Source: Algibacter pacificus | GTDB taxonomy: Bacteria > Bacteroidota > Bacteroidia > Flavobacteriales > Flavobacteriaceae | NCBI RefSeq assembly: GCF_008033385.1 | Contig: NZ_VOGY01000006.1 | Coordinates: forward strand, 1 to 64,000 | Length of the DNA: 64,000 nucleotides | Direction: 5' to 3' | Part shown: positions 51,594 to 60,526 of the stretch, piece after piece | Position numbering within the stretch: position 1 is the first letter of the stretch | Layout of the letters: every line of letters begins with the position of its first letter | The notes under the pieces: model-generated | Seen by the model: only the letters and a program-made list of their open reading frames with translations | The model's database searches: none | Told to the model about the DNA's origin: nothing | Translations under genes and position numbers: made by a program

Positions 51594-53072
51594 ATGAGCA
51601 AAAAACTTACTAGTAGAGCGGAAGATTATTCTAAGTGGTATAACGAACTGGTTGTAAAAGCAGACATGGCAGAGAATTCGGCCGTTAGAGGTTGTATGGT
51701 AATTAAGCCCTATGGCTATGCTATTTGGGAGAAAATGCAAGCGCAATTAGATAAAATGTTTAAAGAAACAGGACATCAAAATGCTTATTTTCCTCTTTTC
51801 GTTCCTAAAAGTTTATTTGAAGCAGAAGAAAAGAATGCCGAAGGTTTTGCTAAAGAATGTGCCATTGTTACACATTATAGATTACAAAACGATCCTGATA
51901 AACCTGGGAAGTTACGTGTAGATCCAGAGGCTAAATTGGAAGAAGAACTTATTGTTAGACCAACTTCCGAAGCTATTATATGGAATACGTTTCGTGGATG
52001 GGTGCAATCGTACCGCGATTTACCTTTACTTATTAATCAATGGGCCAATGTGGTGCGTTGGGAAATGAGAACACGTTTGTTTTTGCGTACAGCTGAATTT
52101 TTATGGCAAGAAGGTCATACTGCTCACGAAACAAAAGCAGAAGCATTGGCAGAGGCAAAAACCATGAATAATGTATATGCCACATTTGTAGAAAAATTTA
52201 TGGCTATTCCAGTTGTACAAGGGGTGAAAACAGAAAGCGAACGTTTTGCTGGTGCCGATGAAACTTATTGTATTGAAGCTTTAATGCAAGACGGAAAAGC
52301 ACTGCAAGCAGGAACGTCTCACTTTTTAGGACAAAATTTTGCGAAGGCATTCGATGTTAAATTTGCCAATAAAGAAGGGAAACAAGATTATGTTTGGGCA
52401 ACCTCATGGGGCGTTTCTACACGATTAATGGGCGCTTTAATAATGACGCATAGTGATGATCTTGGGTTGGTTTTACCTCCAAGCTTAGCACCTAATCAAG
52501 TGGTTATTGTTCCTATATATAAGTCTGAAGAAGATTTAAACGCTATTACCGAAGTCGCTAATACTATAATGAGCGATTTACGAGAAAGACACATGACGGT
52601 TAAATTTGATAATAGAACCACACACAGACCAGGGGCGAAATTTGCACAACACGAATTACAAGGTGTGCCTTTACGTATTGCTATTGGAGCCAGAGACCTC
52701 GCAAATGGTACGGTTGAGGTTGCTAGACGTGATACGTTAACAAAACAAGTTGTTCCGTTAGCCGATTTAACAGAAGTTATTGATGCTCTATTAAAAGAAA
52801 TTCAAGACGCTTTATTTAAAAGAGCTTTAGATTTTAGAAATTCTCATATTACAGAAGTGAATTCTTTTGAAGAATTTAAAAATGTTTTAGAAAATAAAAC
52901 AGGATTTATTTCTGCACATTGGGATGGTACTACAGAGACAGAAGATAAGATAAAAGAGATTACAAAAGCGACCATTAGATGTATTCCATTGAATTTCAAA
53001 GAAGAAGCAGGTGAGTGCGTGTATTCGGGAAAACCATCAAAAGGACGCGTGTTATTTGCAAAGGCTTATTAA
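51594..53072 (+). CDS. proS: Prolyl-tRNA synthetase, archaeal/eukaryotic type (ProS type 3)
   Basis: This 492-residue class II synthetase charges tRNA-Pro. It lacks the long editing insertion of bacterial-type ProRS, and it carries the type 3 features: [64 protein letters not shown] (class II motif 2) and [15 protein letters not shown], with motif 3 around [11 protein letters not shown]. The C-terminal zinc-like domain ends [17 protein letters not shown]. The frame extends to a TTG at 51576, but ATG 51594 gives the expected [13 protein letters not shown] start. It lies upstream of the tRNA-Glu/rpsT unit. Confidence 0.96.
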   Translation: MSKKLTSRAEDYSKWYNELVVKADMAENSAVRGCMVIKPYGYAIWEKMQAQLDKMFKETGHQNAYFPLFVPKSLFEAEEKNAEGFAKECAIVTHYRLQNDPDKPGKLRVDPEAKLEEELIVRPTSEAIIWNTFRGWVQSYRDLPLLINQWANVVRWEMRTRLFLRTAEFLWQEGHTAHETKAEALAEAKTMNNVYATFVEKFMAIPVVQGVKTESERFAGADETYCIEALMQDGKALQAGTSHFLGQNFAKAFDVKFANKEGKQDYVWATSWGVSTRLMGALIMTHSDDLGLVLPPSLAPNQVVIVPIYKSEEDLNAITEVANTIMSDLRERHMTVKFDNRTTHRPGAKFAQHELQGVPLRIAIGARDLANGTVEVARRDTLTKQVVPLADLTEVIDALLKEIQDALFKRALDFRNSHITEVNSFEEFKNVLENKTGFISAHWDGTTETEDKIKEITKATIRCIPLNFKEEAGECVYSGKPSKGRVLFAKAY

Positions 53073-53105
53073 TTAAAAAAAAGTAAAAAAGTTTTTAAAA
53101 AATAC

Positions 53106-53135
53106 TTGCAGAACTTAAATTAAGATGTATCTTTG
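53106..53135 (+). promoter_or_regulatory. Promoter P1 of the tRNA-Glu-rpsT unit
   Basis: TTG (53106-53108) and TATCTTTG (53128-53135) with exactly 19 bp between, the Bacteroidetes sigma-A layout. It lies about 100 bp before the tRNA. Confidence 0.7.
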
Positions 53136-53188
53136 CACCCGCAATGGAAAACATTGTAAGTTATTTGAAAGTATTTAAAAAAATAAAT

Positions 53189-53218
53189 TTGCAGATTAAA
53201 AATAAAGTTTTATATTTG
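53189..53218 (+). promoter_or_regulatory. Promoter P2 of the tRNA-Glu-rpsT unit
   Basis: TTG (53189-53191) and TATATTTG (53211-53218), again with 19 bp spacing. It ends 18 bp before the tRNA 5' end. Confidence 0.72.
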
Positions 53219-53235
53219 CACACTCAAAAAATAAT

Positions 53236-53307
53236 GGCCCGTTCGTCTATCGGCTAGGACGCCAGGTTTTCATCCTGGTAAGAGGGGTTCGATTCCCCTA
53301 CGGGCTA
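53236..53307 (+). tRNA. tRNA-Glu (anticodon TTC)
   Basis: The acceptor GGCCCGT (53236-53242) pairs with ACGGGCT (53300-53306) with one G-U pair. The anticodon stem CCAGG/CCTGG encloses loop TTTTCAT with anticodon TTC. The T-arm is AGGGG-TTCGATT-CCCCT. CCA is not encoded. Confidence 0.95.
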
Positions 53308-53333
53308 CAATTTAAAAAATTAAGAAAAACAAA

Positions 53334-53585
53334 ATGGCAAATCATAAGTCAGCATTAAAAAGAATTAGAAGTAACGAAGCAAAGCGTTTAACTAATAAGT
53401 ATCAGCATAAAACTACTCGTAATGCTATTAAAAAATTACGTGAGTTAACTGATAAAAGTGAAGCTGAGGCATTTTATCCTTCAGTTATATCTATGTTAGA
53501 TAAATTGGCTAAGAAAAATGTTATTCATGCTAATAAAGCGGCTAACCTTAAGTCTGGTTTAGCAAAACATGTTGCTGCACTTTAA
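53334..53585 (+). CDS. rpsT: 30S ribosomal protein S20
   Basis: This 83-residue, highly basic protein binds 16S rRNA. The S20 pattern is clear: [35 protein letters not shown] and the C-terminal [21 protein letters not shown]. It is 26 bp after tRNA-Glu with no promoter between, so both are probably made from the two tandem promoters upstream of the tRNA. A strong terminator follows at once. Confidence 0.96.
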   Translation: MANHKSALKRIRSNEAKRLTNKYQHKTTRNAIKKLRELTDKSEAEAFYPSVISMLDKLAKKNVIHANKAANLKSGLAKHVAAL

Positions 53586-53607
53586 TTGATTTAAAGTTTA
53601 TGATATT

Positions 53608-53641
53608 AAAAAGCTTCTCAGAAATGAGAAGCTTTTTTTTT
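53608..53641 (+). terminator. Terminator of rpsT
   Basis: 13-bp perfect arms AAAAAGCTTCTCA (53608-53620) and complement (53625-53637) with a GAAA (GNRA) tetraloop and a T-run. Confidence 0.92.
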
Positions 53642-53734
53642 GTATTATTTTAAGACGCTTATAGTGTAAAAAGTAATTTAAAAATATAAATTTGCAAATA
53701 GAATACGTTTATTAATCATATAATATTATCTCAG

Positions 53735-54097
53735 TTGGAAAATCAAAAAGCAAATAAATTAGTCGATAAAATTCTTAAAGATCTGGATAAGTCAGGTATT
53801 AATAAAGAAACATTAATCGATGATATTAAGGAATTAAGAGCTTATGCTTTAGAAGAAAAAGTACCGTTGGTGGTAAAAATATTAAGGTATACTTATGAGC
53901 ATTTGGAAGCCAATAGTACCTTTCTAATTCCTATTCTTGATGATGAGCCTTTAGATGAAGAAGAAGCTCCAGCTGTAAACGAATTGGATACGCCAGTAGA
54001 AAGTTTAAAGTATTTAATAGCACTTACAAAAAACCTGAACAATAAAGGTAATATTGCCGATTTAAGAGAATATAAAGAACTTTTTGCAAAGTATTAA
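53735..54097 (+). CDS. Conserved hypothetical protein, acidic, 120 residues
   Basis: This predicted soluble 120-residue protein is acidic and helical (KILKDLDKSGINKETLIDDIKELRAYALEEK...DEPLDEEEAPAVNELDTPVESLKYL). The start is TTG (53735), giving MENQKANK; no in-frame ATG lies near, so the TTG start is chosen by default. I recognise no domain; I believe similar proteins occur in other flavobacteria. It lies between the rpsT terminator and its own terminator, so it is a single-gene transcript. Confidence 0.75.
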   Translation: MENQKANKLVDKILKDLDKSGINKETLIDDIKELRAYALEEKVPLVVKILRYTYEHLEANSTFLIPILDDEPLDEEEAPAVNELDTPVESLKYLIALTKNLNNKGNIADLREYKELFAKY

Positions 54098-54147
54098 TAG
54101 TCATGTGATGACGTTAAAACCAGTAATAGGTTTTATATTATAAACAC

Positions 54148-54184
54148 AAAAGCCTAAATATTATTTTTTAATGTTTAGGCTTTT
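54148..54184. terminator. Terminator of the 120-residue hypothetical gene
   Basis: 11-bp perfect arms AAAAGCCTAAA (54148-54158) and complement (54174-54184) flank a 15-base loop. The T's of the right arm serve as the U-tract. Confidence 0.7.
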
Positions 54185-54259
54185 ATGTTTACTTCATTAA
54201 TGGATTTAAAAAACCGAATAATAAAGCTTTTGTTTAGATTTAAATATTTAATTTTAAGC

Positions 54260-54287
54260 TTTAATTAATCGATATCGATTAATTAAA
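54260..54287. promoter_or_regulatory. 28-bp perfect palindrome upstream of the GlmU-like gene
   Basis: The sequence from 54260 to 54287 equals its own reverse complement, built on a central ATCGATATCGAT with TTAATTAA on both sides. It lies 85 bp before the ATG at 54373. It has no loop, so it is a DNA-level dyad (operator-like) and not a terminator. Confidence 0.65.
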
Positions 54288-54372
54288 AAAAGAACGTAAA
54301 TTACTTACTGAAATAATTAACAAAGAGTTTTTTTGGAGTACGCCTCCGAAATTTTATCTTTTTAAACGTATT

Positions 54373-55548
54373 ATGAACTATATACTTTTCGACGGACCAT
54401 CAAGAAACAATTTATTGCCTTTCACTTTTACGCGTCCTGTTGCAGATATTAGGGTGGGAGTTTTAACCATTCGTGAAAAATGGGAGCATTATTTAAGTTG
54501 TACAACGACTACAATAACGGAAGATTATTTGGCAGATAAATACCCAATGGTGGAAATGGAATTTAATATTATGATTAATGCATCATACCTTCCAAATCCG
54601 GATTTAGTTGAAATAATTAAAGATTTAAAAGAAAATCAAGCTATTTTTCAAGATGAAGATGTTATTGCTTTTTATGCTGTAGAAGGGCAAGAGGATATCG
54701 ATTTTGATAGCTATGATGCTATTGAATATCATCAGGAGGTTATAAAAATTGAAAATACTTGGGATATTTTTAAAAAAAATAAAGCAGCCATTCAAGAAGA
54801 TTTTAATTTATTAACGGCAGATCGCGAATCGGAACCTATTTCTGATACTAATAGATTAATAGCACCCGAAAATATTTTTATAGAAGCAGGTGCCAAACTT
54901 GAATTTGTAAGCCTTAATGCAACCGATGGACCTATTTATATCGCTAAAGATGCAGAAATAATGGAAGGTGCGCTTATTCGTGGGCCATTTGCATTATGTG
55001 AATCTTCAACAATAAAAATGGGCGCTAAAATTTACGGACCAACTACTATCGGGCCATTTAGTAAAATAGGTGGGGAAGTAAGTAACTCTGTTGTTTTTGG
55101 GTATTCTAATAAAGGACATGAAGGATTTTTAGGGAATTCAGTGCTTGGGGAATGGTGTAATTTAGGTGCCGATACTAATAATTCGAATTTAAAAAACAAC
55201 TATGCCGAAGTGCGTTTATGGGATTATCAATCGGAAGGTTTTGCAAAAACAGGGCTTCAGTTTTGTGGACTAATGATGGGAGATCATAGTAAATGTGGTA
55301 TAAATACCATGTTTAATACAGGTACTGTTATTGGGGTAAGTGTGAATATTTTTGGAACTGGATTTCCACGTAATTTTGTGCCGAGTTTTTCTTGGGGTGG
55401 CAGTAGCGGTTTTTCAACATACGGAACAAAAAAGGCTTTTGAAGTTTGTGAAAAGGTTATGGAACGACGACAAGTTGAGTTCTCCGATCAAGATAAAGCC
55501 ATCTTGGAACAAGTTTTTGAAGACACTCAAAAGTATAGAAGGTATTAG
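54373..55548 (+). CDS. GlmU-family protein (sugar nucleotidyltransferase-like with beta-helix)
   Basis: This 391-residue protein combines an N-terminal nucleotidyltransferase-like region (about 1-180, MNYILFDGPSRNNLLPFTFTRP) with a left-handed beta-helix (about 185-345; hexapeptide-like repeats IYIAKDAEIMEGALIRGPFALCESSTIKMGAKIYGPTTIGPFSKIGG, with LGADTNNSNLKNNYAEVRLW). The N-terminal part lacks the GGxGTRL loop of active GlmU, so nucleotidyltransferase activity is uncertain. It is annotated in Bacteroidetes as a GlmU family protein. It is alone, next to the TlpA-like gene. Confidence 0.85.
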   Translation: MNYILFDGPSRNNLLPFTFTRPVADIRVGVLTIREKWEHYLSCTTTTITEDYLADKYPMVEMEFNIMINASYLPNPDLVEIIKDLKENQAIFQDEDVIAFYAVEGQEDIDFDSYDAIEYHQEVIKIENTWDIFKKNKAAIQEDFNLLTADRESEPISDTNRLIAPENIFIEAGAKLEFVSLNATDGPIYIAKDAEIMEGALIRGPFALCESSTIKMGAKIYGPTTIGPFSKIGGEVSNSVVFGYSNKGHEGFLGNSVLGEWCNLGADTNNSNLKNNYAEVRLWDYQSEGFAKTGLQFCGLMMGDHSKCGINTMFNTGTVIGVSVNIFGTGFPRNFVPSFSWGGSSGFSTYGTKKAFEVCEKVMERRQVEFSDQDKAILEQVFEDTQKYRRY

Positions 55549-55691
55549 TAAAATAATTGAATACGTCGTAAAGTACCTGGAATTCAAAAATGTAATATTG
55601 ATGAAGTGGTGACACATAATTAATAATATTTCTCGTAGTATCGAGTTGGTTTTTTTGTGTTGTTTACGACTTATAATTTTTAAGTTGTGTT

Positions 55692-56261
55692 ATGAAAAAA
55701 ACAAAGTTTTCTATTAGCAATATTATTTTTGTTATTCTAATTGTGTTATTAATTATTCCACAAACGCGATTGCCTATACAGGTGTTTTTACATAAAGGTT
55801 TGGCTTTAATTAGTCCTTCGGAAATTAGCGAGAATAAACAGGAAACCTTAGCGTCCTATTCCGGTTGGGATTTAATCGATTCCAAAGGGCAACGTTTCAA
55901 TTTTAAAGAAGCAAAAGGCAAGGTTGTTTTTATTAATTTCTGGGCTACTTGGTGTCCGCCGTGTATTGCAGAAATGCCAAGTATCGATCATTTATATAAA
56001 GATTATAGCGATCGTGTCGTGTTTTTGCTTGTTTCAAATGAAGAAGCTAAAGCCATTACTAACTTCCAAAGTAAAAATGACTATAGTTTTAAATTTCATC
56101 AACAGTTAACTCAGGCGCCAAAAGTGCTTCAAACTAGTAGTATTCCGCAAACTTATATTATTGATAAAAAAGGGCATATCGTTATGGATAAAACAGGGGC
56201 TGCTAATTGGAATAGCGACAGCGTACGTAATTTATTGGACGATTTATTAAAATCTGAATAA
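55692..56261 (+). CDS. TlpA-like membrane-anchored thiol-disulfide oxidoreductase
   Basis: This 189-residue protein has an N-terminal membrane anchor (about 8-27, ISNIIFVILIVLLIIPQT) and a periplasmic TlpA/ResA-type thioredoxin fold. The active site is FWATWCPPCIAEMPS (CPPC, at about 83-97), and the cis-proline region is SSIPQTYIIDKKG. It is likely to reduce or exchange disulfides in the periplasm. It is convergent with the binding-protein gene. Confidence 0.92.
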   Translation: MKKTKFSISNIIFVILIVLLIIPQTRLPIQVFLHKGLALISPSEISENKQETLASYSGWDLIDSKGQRFNFKEAKGKVVFINFWATWCPPCIAEMPSIDHLYKDYSDRVVFLLVSNEEAKAITNFQSKNDYSFKFHQQLTQAPKVLQTSSIPQTYIIDKKGHIVMDKTGAANWNSDSVRNLLDDLLKSE

Positions 56262-56310
56262 AGCGGTGTTTCAAAAATACGATAAGCCGCGAGCTCCTTT
56301 TGATGTCTAA

Positions 56311-57933
56311 TTAATCTTGTTTTTTCACCCTTTTTAATTCCAATAAATTAATAGGATTAATCCCTAAACCAGTAACGTTTTTTCGTGTAAAACGTACAAC
56401 TTCATCATAAAACATGGGGATAATAGGTGCTTCTTGCATTACTAAAGAATCCATTTTTTTGTAAAGTAGGGCTCGGTTTTTAGGTTTGGTTTCTGTAAAA
56501 GCGCGTTCGTACCACGTATCGAATAAGGCATTCTTAAAATGTGTGTAGTTTGGGCCATGTGGCGCAAAGTTTTTACTGTAATATAGAGAAAGGTAATTTT
56601 CAGCATCGGGATAATCGGCCACCCAACTGGCTCTAAACATATCGAGTTTGCCATTCGCTTTTCCTTCTTTTAAAGTGGCTGCCGGAATCACATCAATATT
56701 TACTGTAAGTCCTGTTTTTTGGAGCTCACGCTGTATAAATTCACAAAAACTTAAATAATTACCAATCGTTGTTATGGTAATTTCAGGGTTTGGAATCCCG
56801 CTTTCTTTTTTAAATTGTTCAATAAGTTGTTTAGCTTTTTCGGGTTTATAGCTAAACCCTGCCGTTTCGTTATAGCCGGGTAGTCCTTTCGGGATAAAAC
56901 CACCGTTTGCAGGAATGCCAACCCCATTACGTAAATAGATCATCATTTTTTTACGGTCGAATCCATAATTAACTGCTTGTCTTAATAATTTCGACTGTAT
57001 TTCTGGTGTTTCAGAATCCATGTAAAACGCTAAATATTCGGTATTTAAATAAGGGCCTCGAATGAGGGTTGTGTTTTTTTCATATTTATCGCGTAATGCT
57101 CCACTGGCGGTTAAAATTTCATCTTTATATGATGCGTCTAATCCGGATACAAAATCGATATTTCCTTGAGCAAATTGCATAAACTCACTCTGTTTGTCTG
57201 GTAAAAAAGTAATGGCAACCGCTTCTAAATACGGTAGAGGCTTTCCTTTTTCATCGTATTCGAAATAATTGTTGTTTTTTCTAAAAACGAGTTTAATATT
57301 TTCTTCCCAACGTTTAAATTTAAAAGGACCTGTGCCAATAGGGTTTGCTCTAAAATCGGATTGGTAGTGCTCCACAATTTCTTTAGGAACCACCGAGCAA
57401 TATTTCATAGTTAATAACCCCAAAAAAGCTGGAAATGGTTGTTTTAGTTTTATTTGAAAAAGGCTGTCGTTTATGGCTTTAAAACGGTCTACTTTGTTTA
57501 AAATCCAACTTCCGGGTGAGGCTATTTGTTTATCGAGTAAGCGGTTTAAACTGTATTCAAAATCGGAAGCTTTTACGGTTCTTGTAGAATCTTTTCCGAA
57601 TAATTCATGTTTATGAAAAAACACATCATCGCGTAAATTGAAAATATAGGTTTTAGCATCTTCGGAAATCGTCCAACTTTTGGCAATGCAAGGGTTTACG
57701 TTTAGGTTTTCGTCCATTTGCACTAAACCATTAAAGAGTTGGTTGGTAGCCCAAATATCGGCGATATCCTTAGAAAAAGCAGGATCCAGCGATCCTATGT
57801 TTTTATGTTCGTTATATCGAAAAACAAGTTGATCTTTATTGGTAGTCGTATCTGTTTTACAAGAAAATAAGCATAAAAGAATGCAACCAATTGAAATATA
57901 GTTTGTTATTTGAAACGCAACATGTTTTATCAT
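56311..57933 (-). CDS. ABC transporter substrate-binding lipoprotein, family 5 (peptide/OppA-like)
   Basis: This 540-residue binding protein (SBP_bac_5) has a lipoprotein signal (ISIGCILLCLFSCKTD, cysteine at about 26). Family features are visible in order: DIWATNQLFNGLVQMDENLNVNPCIAKSWTISEDAKTYIFNLRDDVFFH (about 67-115), KASDFEYSLNRLLD, NPIGTGPFKFKRWEENIKLVFRKNNNYFE, and the C-terminal APIIPMFYDEVVRF. It probably captures oligopeptides. The longer frame reaches 58041 and overlaps mtaB; ATG 57933 is chosen because it places the signal peptide at the N-terminus. No permease gene is adjacent. Confidence 0.9.
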   Translation of the reverse strand: MIKHVAFQITNYISIGCILLCLFSCKTDTTTNKDQLVFRYNEHKNIGSLDPAFSKDIADIWATNQLFNGLVQMDENLNVNPCIAKSWTISEDAKTYIFNLRDDVFFHKHELFGKDSTRTVKASDFEYSLNRLLDKQIASPGSWILNKVDRFKAINDSLFQIKLKQPFPAFLGLLTMKYCSVVPKEIVEHYQSDFRANPIGTGPFKFKRWEENIKLVFRKNNNYFEYDEKGKPLPYLEAVAITFLPDKQSEFMQFAQGNIDFVSGLDASYKDEILTASGALRDKYEKNTTLIRGPYLNTEYLAFYMDSETPEIQSKLLRQAVNYGFDRKKMMIYLRNGVGIPANGGFIPKGLPGYNETAGFSYKPEKAKQLIEQFKKESGIPNPEITITTIGNYLSFCEFIQRELQKTGLTVNIDVIPAATLKEGKANGKLDMFRASWVADYPDAENYLSLYYSKNFAPHGPNYTHFKNALFDTWYERAFTETKPKNRALLYKKMDSLVMQEAPIIPMFYDEVVRFTRKNVTGLGINPINLLELKRVKKQD

Positions 57934-57948
57934 ATAACTTATAAATTG

Positions 57949-57956
57949 TAAATTTG
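57949..57956 (+). promoter_or_regulatory. -7 element ahead of mtaB
   Basis: TAAATTTG matches TAnnTTTG, in the short gap between the divergent binding-protein gene and mtaB, 66 bp before the mtaB start. No -33 found. Confidence 0.35.
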
Positions 57957-58022
57957 CAGACTTTTTAAATGTAAAGATAAATTTAATAAGACCCTGAAAC
58001 AAGTCAAGGCTCCCAAAATATA

Positions 58023-59339
58023 ATGAATAAAAAAGTTGCATTTTATACCCTAGGTTGTAAACTGAATTTTTCTGAAACTTCTACTATTGCTAGAAATTTT
58101 GATAATGAAGGTTTTGATCGCGTCGATTTTTCTGAAAAAGCTGATATTTATGTTATAAATACCTGCTCGGTAACCGAAAATGCAGATAAGCGTTTTAAAA
58201 CTATTGTTAAGCAAGCGCAAAAGGCCAATCCGGATGCTTTTGTGGCTGCTGTGGGATGCTATGCGCAATTAAAACCACAAGATTTAGCCGATGTAAACGG
58301 GGTTGATTTAGTACTTGGTGCCACCGAAAAGTTTAAAATTACGGATTATATTAACGATTTGTCTAAAAACGATTTTGGCGAAGTGCATTCTTGCGAAATA
58401 GAGGAAGCCGATTTTTATGTAGGTTCTTATTCTATAGGCGATAGAACTCGTGCTTTTTTAAAGGTGCAGGATGGATGCGATTATAAATGTACCTATTGTA
58501 CCATTCCTTTGGCTCGTGGTATTTCGCGTAGTGATACAATGGCAGGTGTATTGAAAAATGCTCGTGAAATTTCCAAAAAAAATATAAAAGAAATTGTTTT
58601 AACCGGGGTTAATATTGGCGATTATGGTAAAGGCGAATTCGGAAACAAAAAACACGAGCATACTTTTTTAGATTTAGTAACGGAATTAGATCAAGTGGAA
58701 GGTATTGAGCGTTTACGTATTTCATCAATTGAGCCTAATTTATTGAAGAATGAAACTATAGATTTAGTATCCAAATCTAGGGCATTTGTACCGCATTTTC
58801 ATATTCCTTTACAATCGGGGAGTAATGAGATTCTTAAAAGAATGAAACGCCGCTATATGCGTGAACTGTATGTTGATCGTGTAAATAAAATAAAAGAAGT
58901 GATGCCACATGCCTGCATTGGTGTGGATGTTATTGTTGGATTTCCTGGAGAAACGGACGAACATTTTTTAGAAACGTATCATTTTTTAACCGAGTTAGAT
59001 ATTTCATATTTACATGTGTTTACTTATTCGGAACGCGATAATACGGAGGCAGCCGAAATGGACGGTGTTGTTGCAGGAAATGTGCGTAGCAAGCGTAGTA
59101 AAATGTTACGTGGTTTATCGGTTAAAAAACGTCGTGCTTTTTATGAAAGCCAGTTAGGAAGCTCCCGAACGGTTTTGTTTGAAAGTGAAAATAAAGAAGG
59201 ATATATTCAAGGGTTTACAGAAAATTATGTGAAAGTAAAAACACCTTGGAATCCAGAACTTGTAAATACATTACATAATATAGAACTCACAGAGATAGAT
59301 GAGGATGGTTTAGTTCGTTTTAATTTTGAAACCTCATAA
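58023..59339 (+). CDS. mtaB: tRNA ct6A37/t6A37 methylthiotransferase MtaB
   Basis: This 438-residue radical-SAM methylthiotransferase converts t6A37 to ms2t6A37 in tRNAs reading ANN codons. The N-terminal UPF0004 domain supplies cysteines in TLGCKLNFSE, INTCSVTENAD and AAVGCYAQ. The radical-SAM cluster CDYKCTYCTIPLARG gives the CxxxCxxC triad (about 152-159). A TRAM-like C-terminus follows. It ends at a strong terminator. MiaB is a relative; the closest features (NFSE, TLGCKLN) are those of MtaB. Confidence 0.94.
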   Translation: MNKKVAFYTLGCKLNFSETSTIARNFDNEGFDRVDFSEKADIYVINTCSVTENADKRFKTIVKQAQKANPDAFVAAVGCYAQLKPQDLADVNGVDLVLGATEKFKITDYINDLSKNDFGEVHSCEIEEADFYVGSYSIGDRTRAFLKVQDGCDYKCTYCTIPLARGISRSDTMAGVLKNAREISKKNIKEIVLTGVNIGDYGKGEFGNKKHEHTFLDLVTELDQVEGIERLRISSIEPNLLKNETIDLVSKSRAFVPHFHIPLQSGSNEILKRMKRRYMRELYVDRVNKIKEVMPHACIGVDVIVGFPGETDEHFLETYHFLTELDISYLHVFTYSERDNTEAAEMDGVVAGNVRSKRSKMLRGLSVKKRRAFYESQLGSSRTVLFESENKEGYIQGFTENYVKVKTPWNPELVNTLHNIELTEIDEDGLVRFNFETS

Positions 59340-59349
59340 TTTTGAAATA

Positions 59350-59386
59350 AAAAAAGCCGAAACGTTTTAAATGTTTCGGCTTTTTT
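59350..59386. terminator. Bidirectional terminator of mtaB and the small GNAT gene
   Basis: 14-bp perfect arms AAAAAAGCCGAAAC (59350-59363) and complement (59373-59386) flank a 9-base loop with T-runs on both strands. Confidence 0.92.
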
Positions 59387-59406
59387 GTAATTTTTTTTAA
59401 TAGAAT

Positions 59407-59703
59407 TTAAATTCTTACACCTACGGGCAGCATGCGTTTATACTTCCTGTTGCCTCTAACAAATTTTGCTATTTCGGGGCAAGTAGGCATAACGCTTAAG
59501 TTACGTTCAGCTATTTGTTCGAAAACAGCTGTTAGAAAATCTTTTTTAAAGTTTTCATCCTCAATTTCTTCGGGAACAATAAGCTTTGTTAAAAATATTT
59601 TTCGTTCTTGTAAAGAGTACTCTATTATGGCCAAATGGTCATCGATTTTTATTTCAAATTGACGTAAAAAATCATTATCATTCAATTCAGCAGCTTCAAC
59701 CAT
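59407..59703 (-). CDS. Small GNAT-like acetyltransferase (Gcn5-related, YjdJ type)
   Basis: This 98-residue protein resembles the minimal GNAT-like N-acetyltransferase domain proteins: DDHLAIIEYSLQERKIFLTKLIVPEEIEDENFKKDFLTAVFEQIAERNLSVMPTCPEIAKFVRGNRKY. The pattern (LTHTEVP-like segment here LTKLIVPEE, then the C-terminal hPxCpyv-like MPTCPEIAKFV) is that of the short YjdJ/GTAT family. Its role is unknown. It is divergent from the alpha/beta hydrolase gene. Confidence 0.8.
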   Translation of the reverse strand: MVEAAELNDNDFLRQFEIKIDDHLAIIEYSLQERKIFLTKLIVPEEIEDENFKKDFLTAVFEQIAERNLSVMPTCPEIAKFVRGNRKYKRMLPVGVRI

Positions 59704-59824
59704 ATCATAAAATTGTTTAAATTATTCCCAAACTTAAAATAGTGGGAACTATTTTGTATAAGTTTGTATTGCAAAAATACGAAAAAAAAACGTTATAGAG
59801 TTGTTAATTAGAACTTAATCCCTT

Positions 59825-60490
59825 ATGCATCAAGAGCTAATACATGTTTATTTAATGCCCGGAATGGCTGCTAGTCCGCTAATTTTTGAAAATATTAAAT
59901 TACCTGAAGATACTTTTAAAATCCATTTGTTAGAGTGGATGATTCCTTTAGAAAATGAGTCGCTAAATGCTTATGCTATGCGTATGGTAGCACATATAAA
60001 ACATGAAAATATTGTGTTGTTGGGGGTGTCTTTTGGTGGTGTTTTGGTTCAAGAAATGGCAAAACTTATAAAACATAGAAAGCTTATTATTGTATCGAGT
60101 GTAAAGTCGATGCATGAACTGCCTAAACGCATGTTGTTGGCAAAAGCGACTAAAGCTTATAAATTGGTTCCAACGCAATTGGCATCAAATATTGATGTAT
60201 TTGAAAAATACGCTGTAGGGAAGGTGGTTAAAAAACGCATAGAACTGTATCAAAAATACCTTTCGGTAAATGATAGTCGTTATTTAGCTTGGGCTATCGA
60301 GAATATGGTGTGTTGGAGTCAAAAAAGACCACCAAAACATATTATACATATTCACGGTGATGAAGATGGCGTTTTTCCTATTAAAAACATAAAAAAATGT
60401 ATTGTTATAAAGAAGGGAACACATATTGCTGTTATTAATAAATACAAATGGTTTAATGAAAATTTGCCGAAAATAATTTTAGAAAATTAG
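59825..60490 (+). CDS. Alpha/beta hydrolase fold protein
   Basis: This 221-residue cytosolic protein has the catalytic set of an alpha/beta hydrolase: nucleophile elbow GVSFGG (about 67-72), acidic residue in HIHGDEDGVFPI (about 183-194) and histidine in KKGTHIAVINK (about 202-212). The oxyanion region is YLMPGMAASPLIF near the N-terminus. The substrate is unknown. It precedes a lytic transglycosylase gene by 36 bp on the same strand, so the two may form a unit. Confidence 0.87.
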   Translation: MHQELIHVYLMPGMAASPLIFENIKLPEDTFKIHLLEWMIPLENESLNAYAMRMVAHIKHENIVLLGVSFGGVLVQEMAKLIKHRKLIIVSSVKSMHELPKRMLLAKATKAYKLVPTQLASNIDVFEKYAVGKVVKKRIELYQKYLSVNDSRYLAWAIENMVCWSQKRPPKHIIHIHGDEDGVFPIKNIKKCIVIKKGTHIAVINKYKWFNENLPKIILEN

Positions 60491-60526
60491 AATAATAACT
60501 TTATATTTAATCAAAAGTTTATAAAA

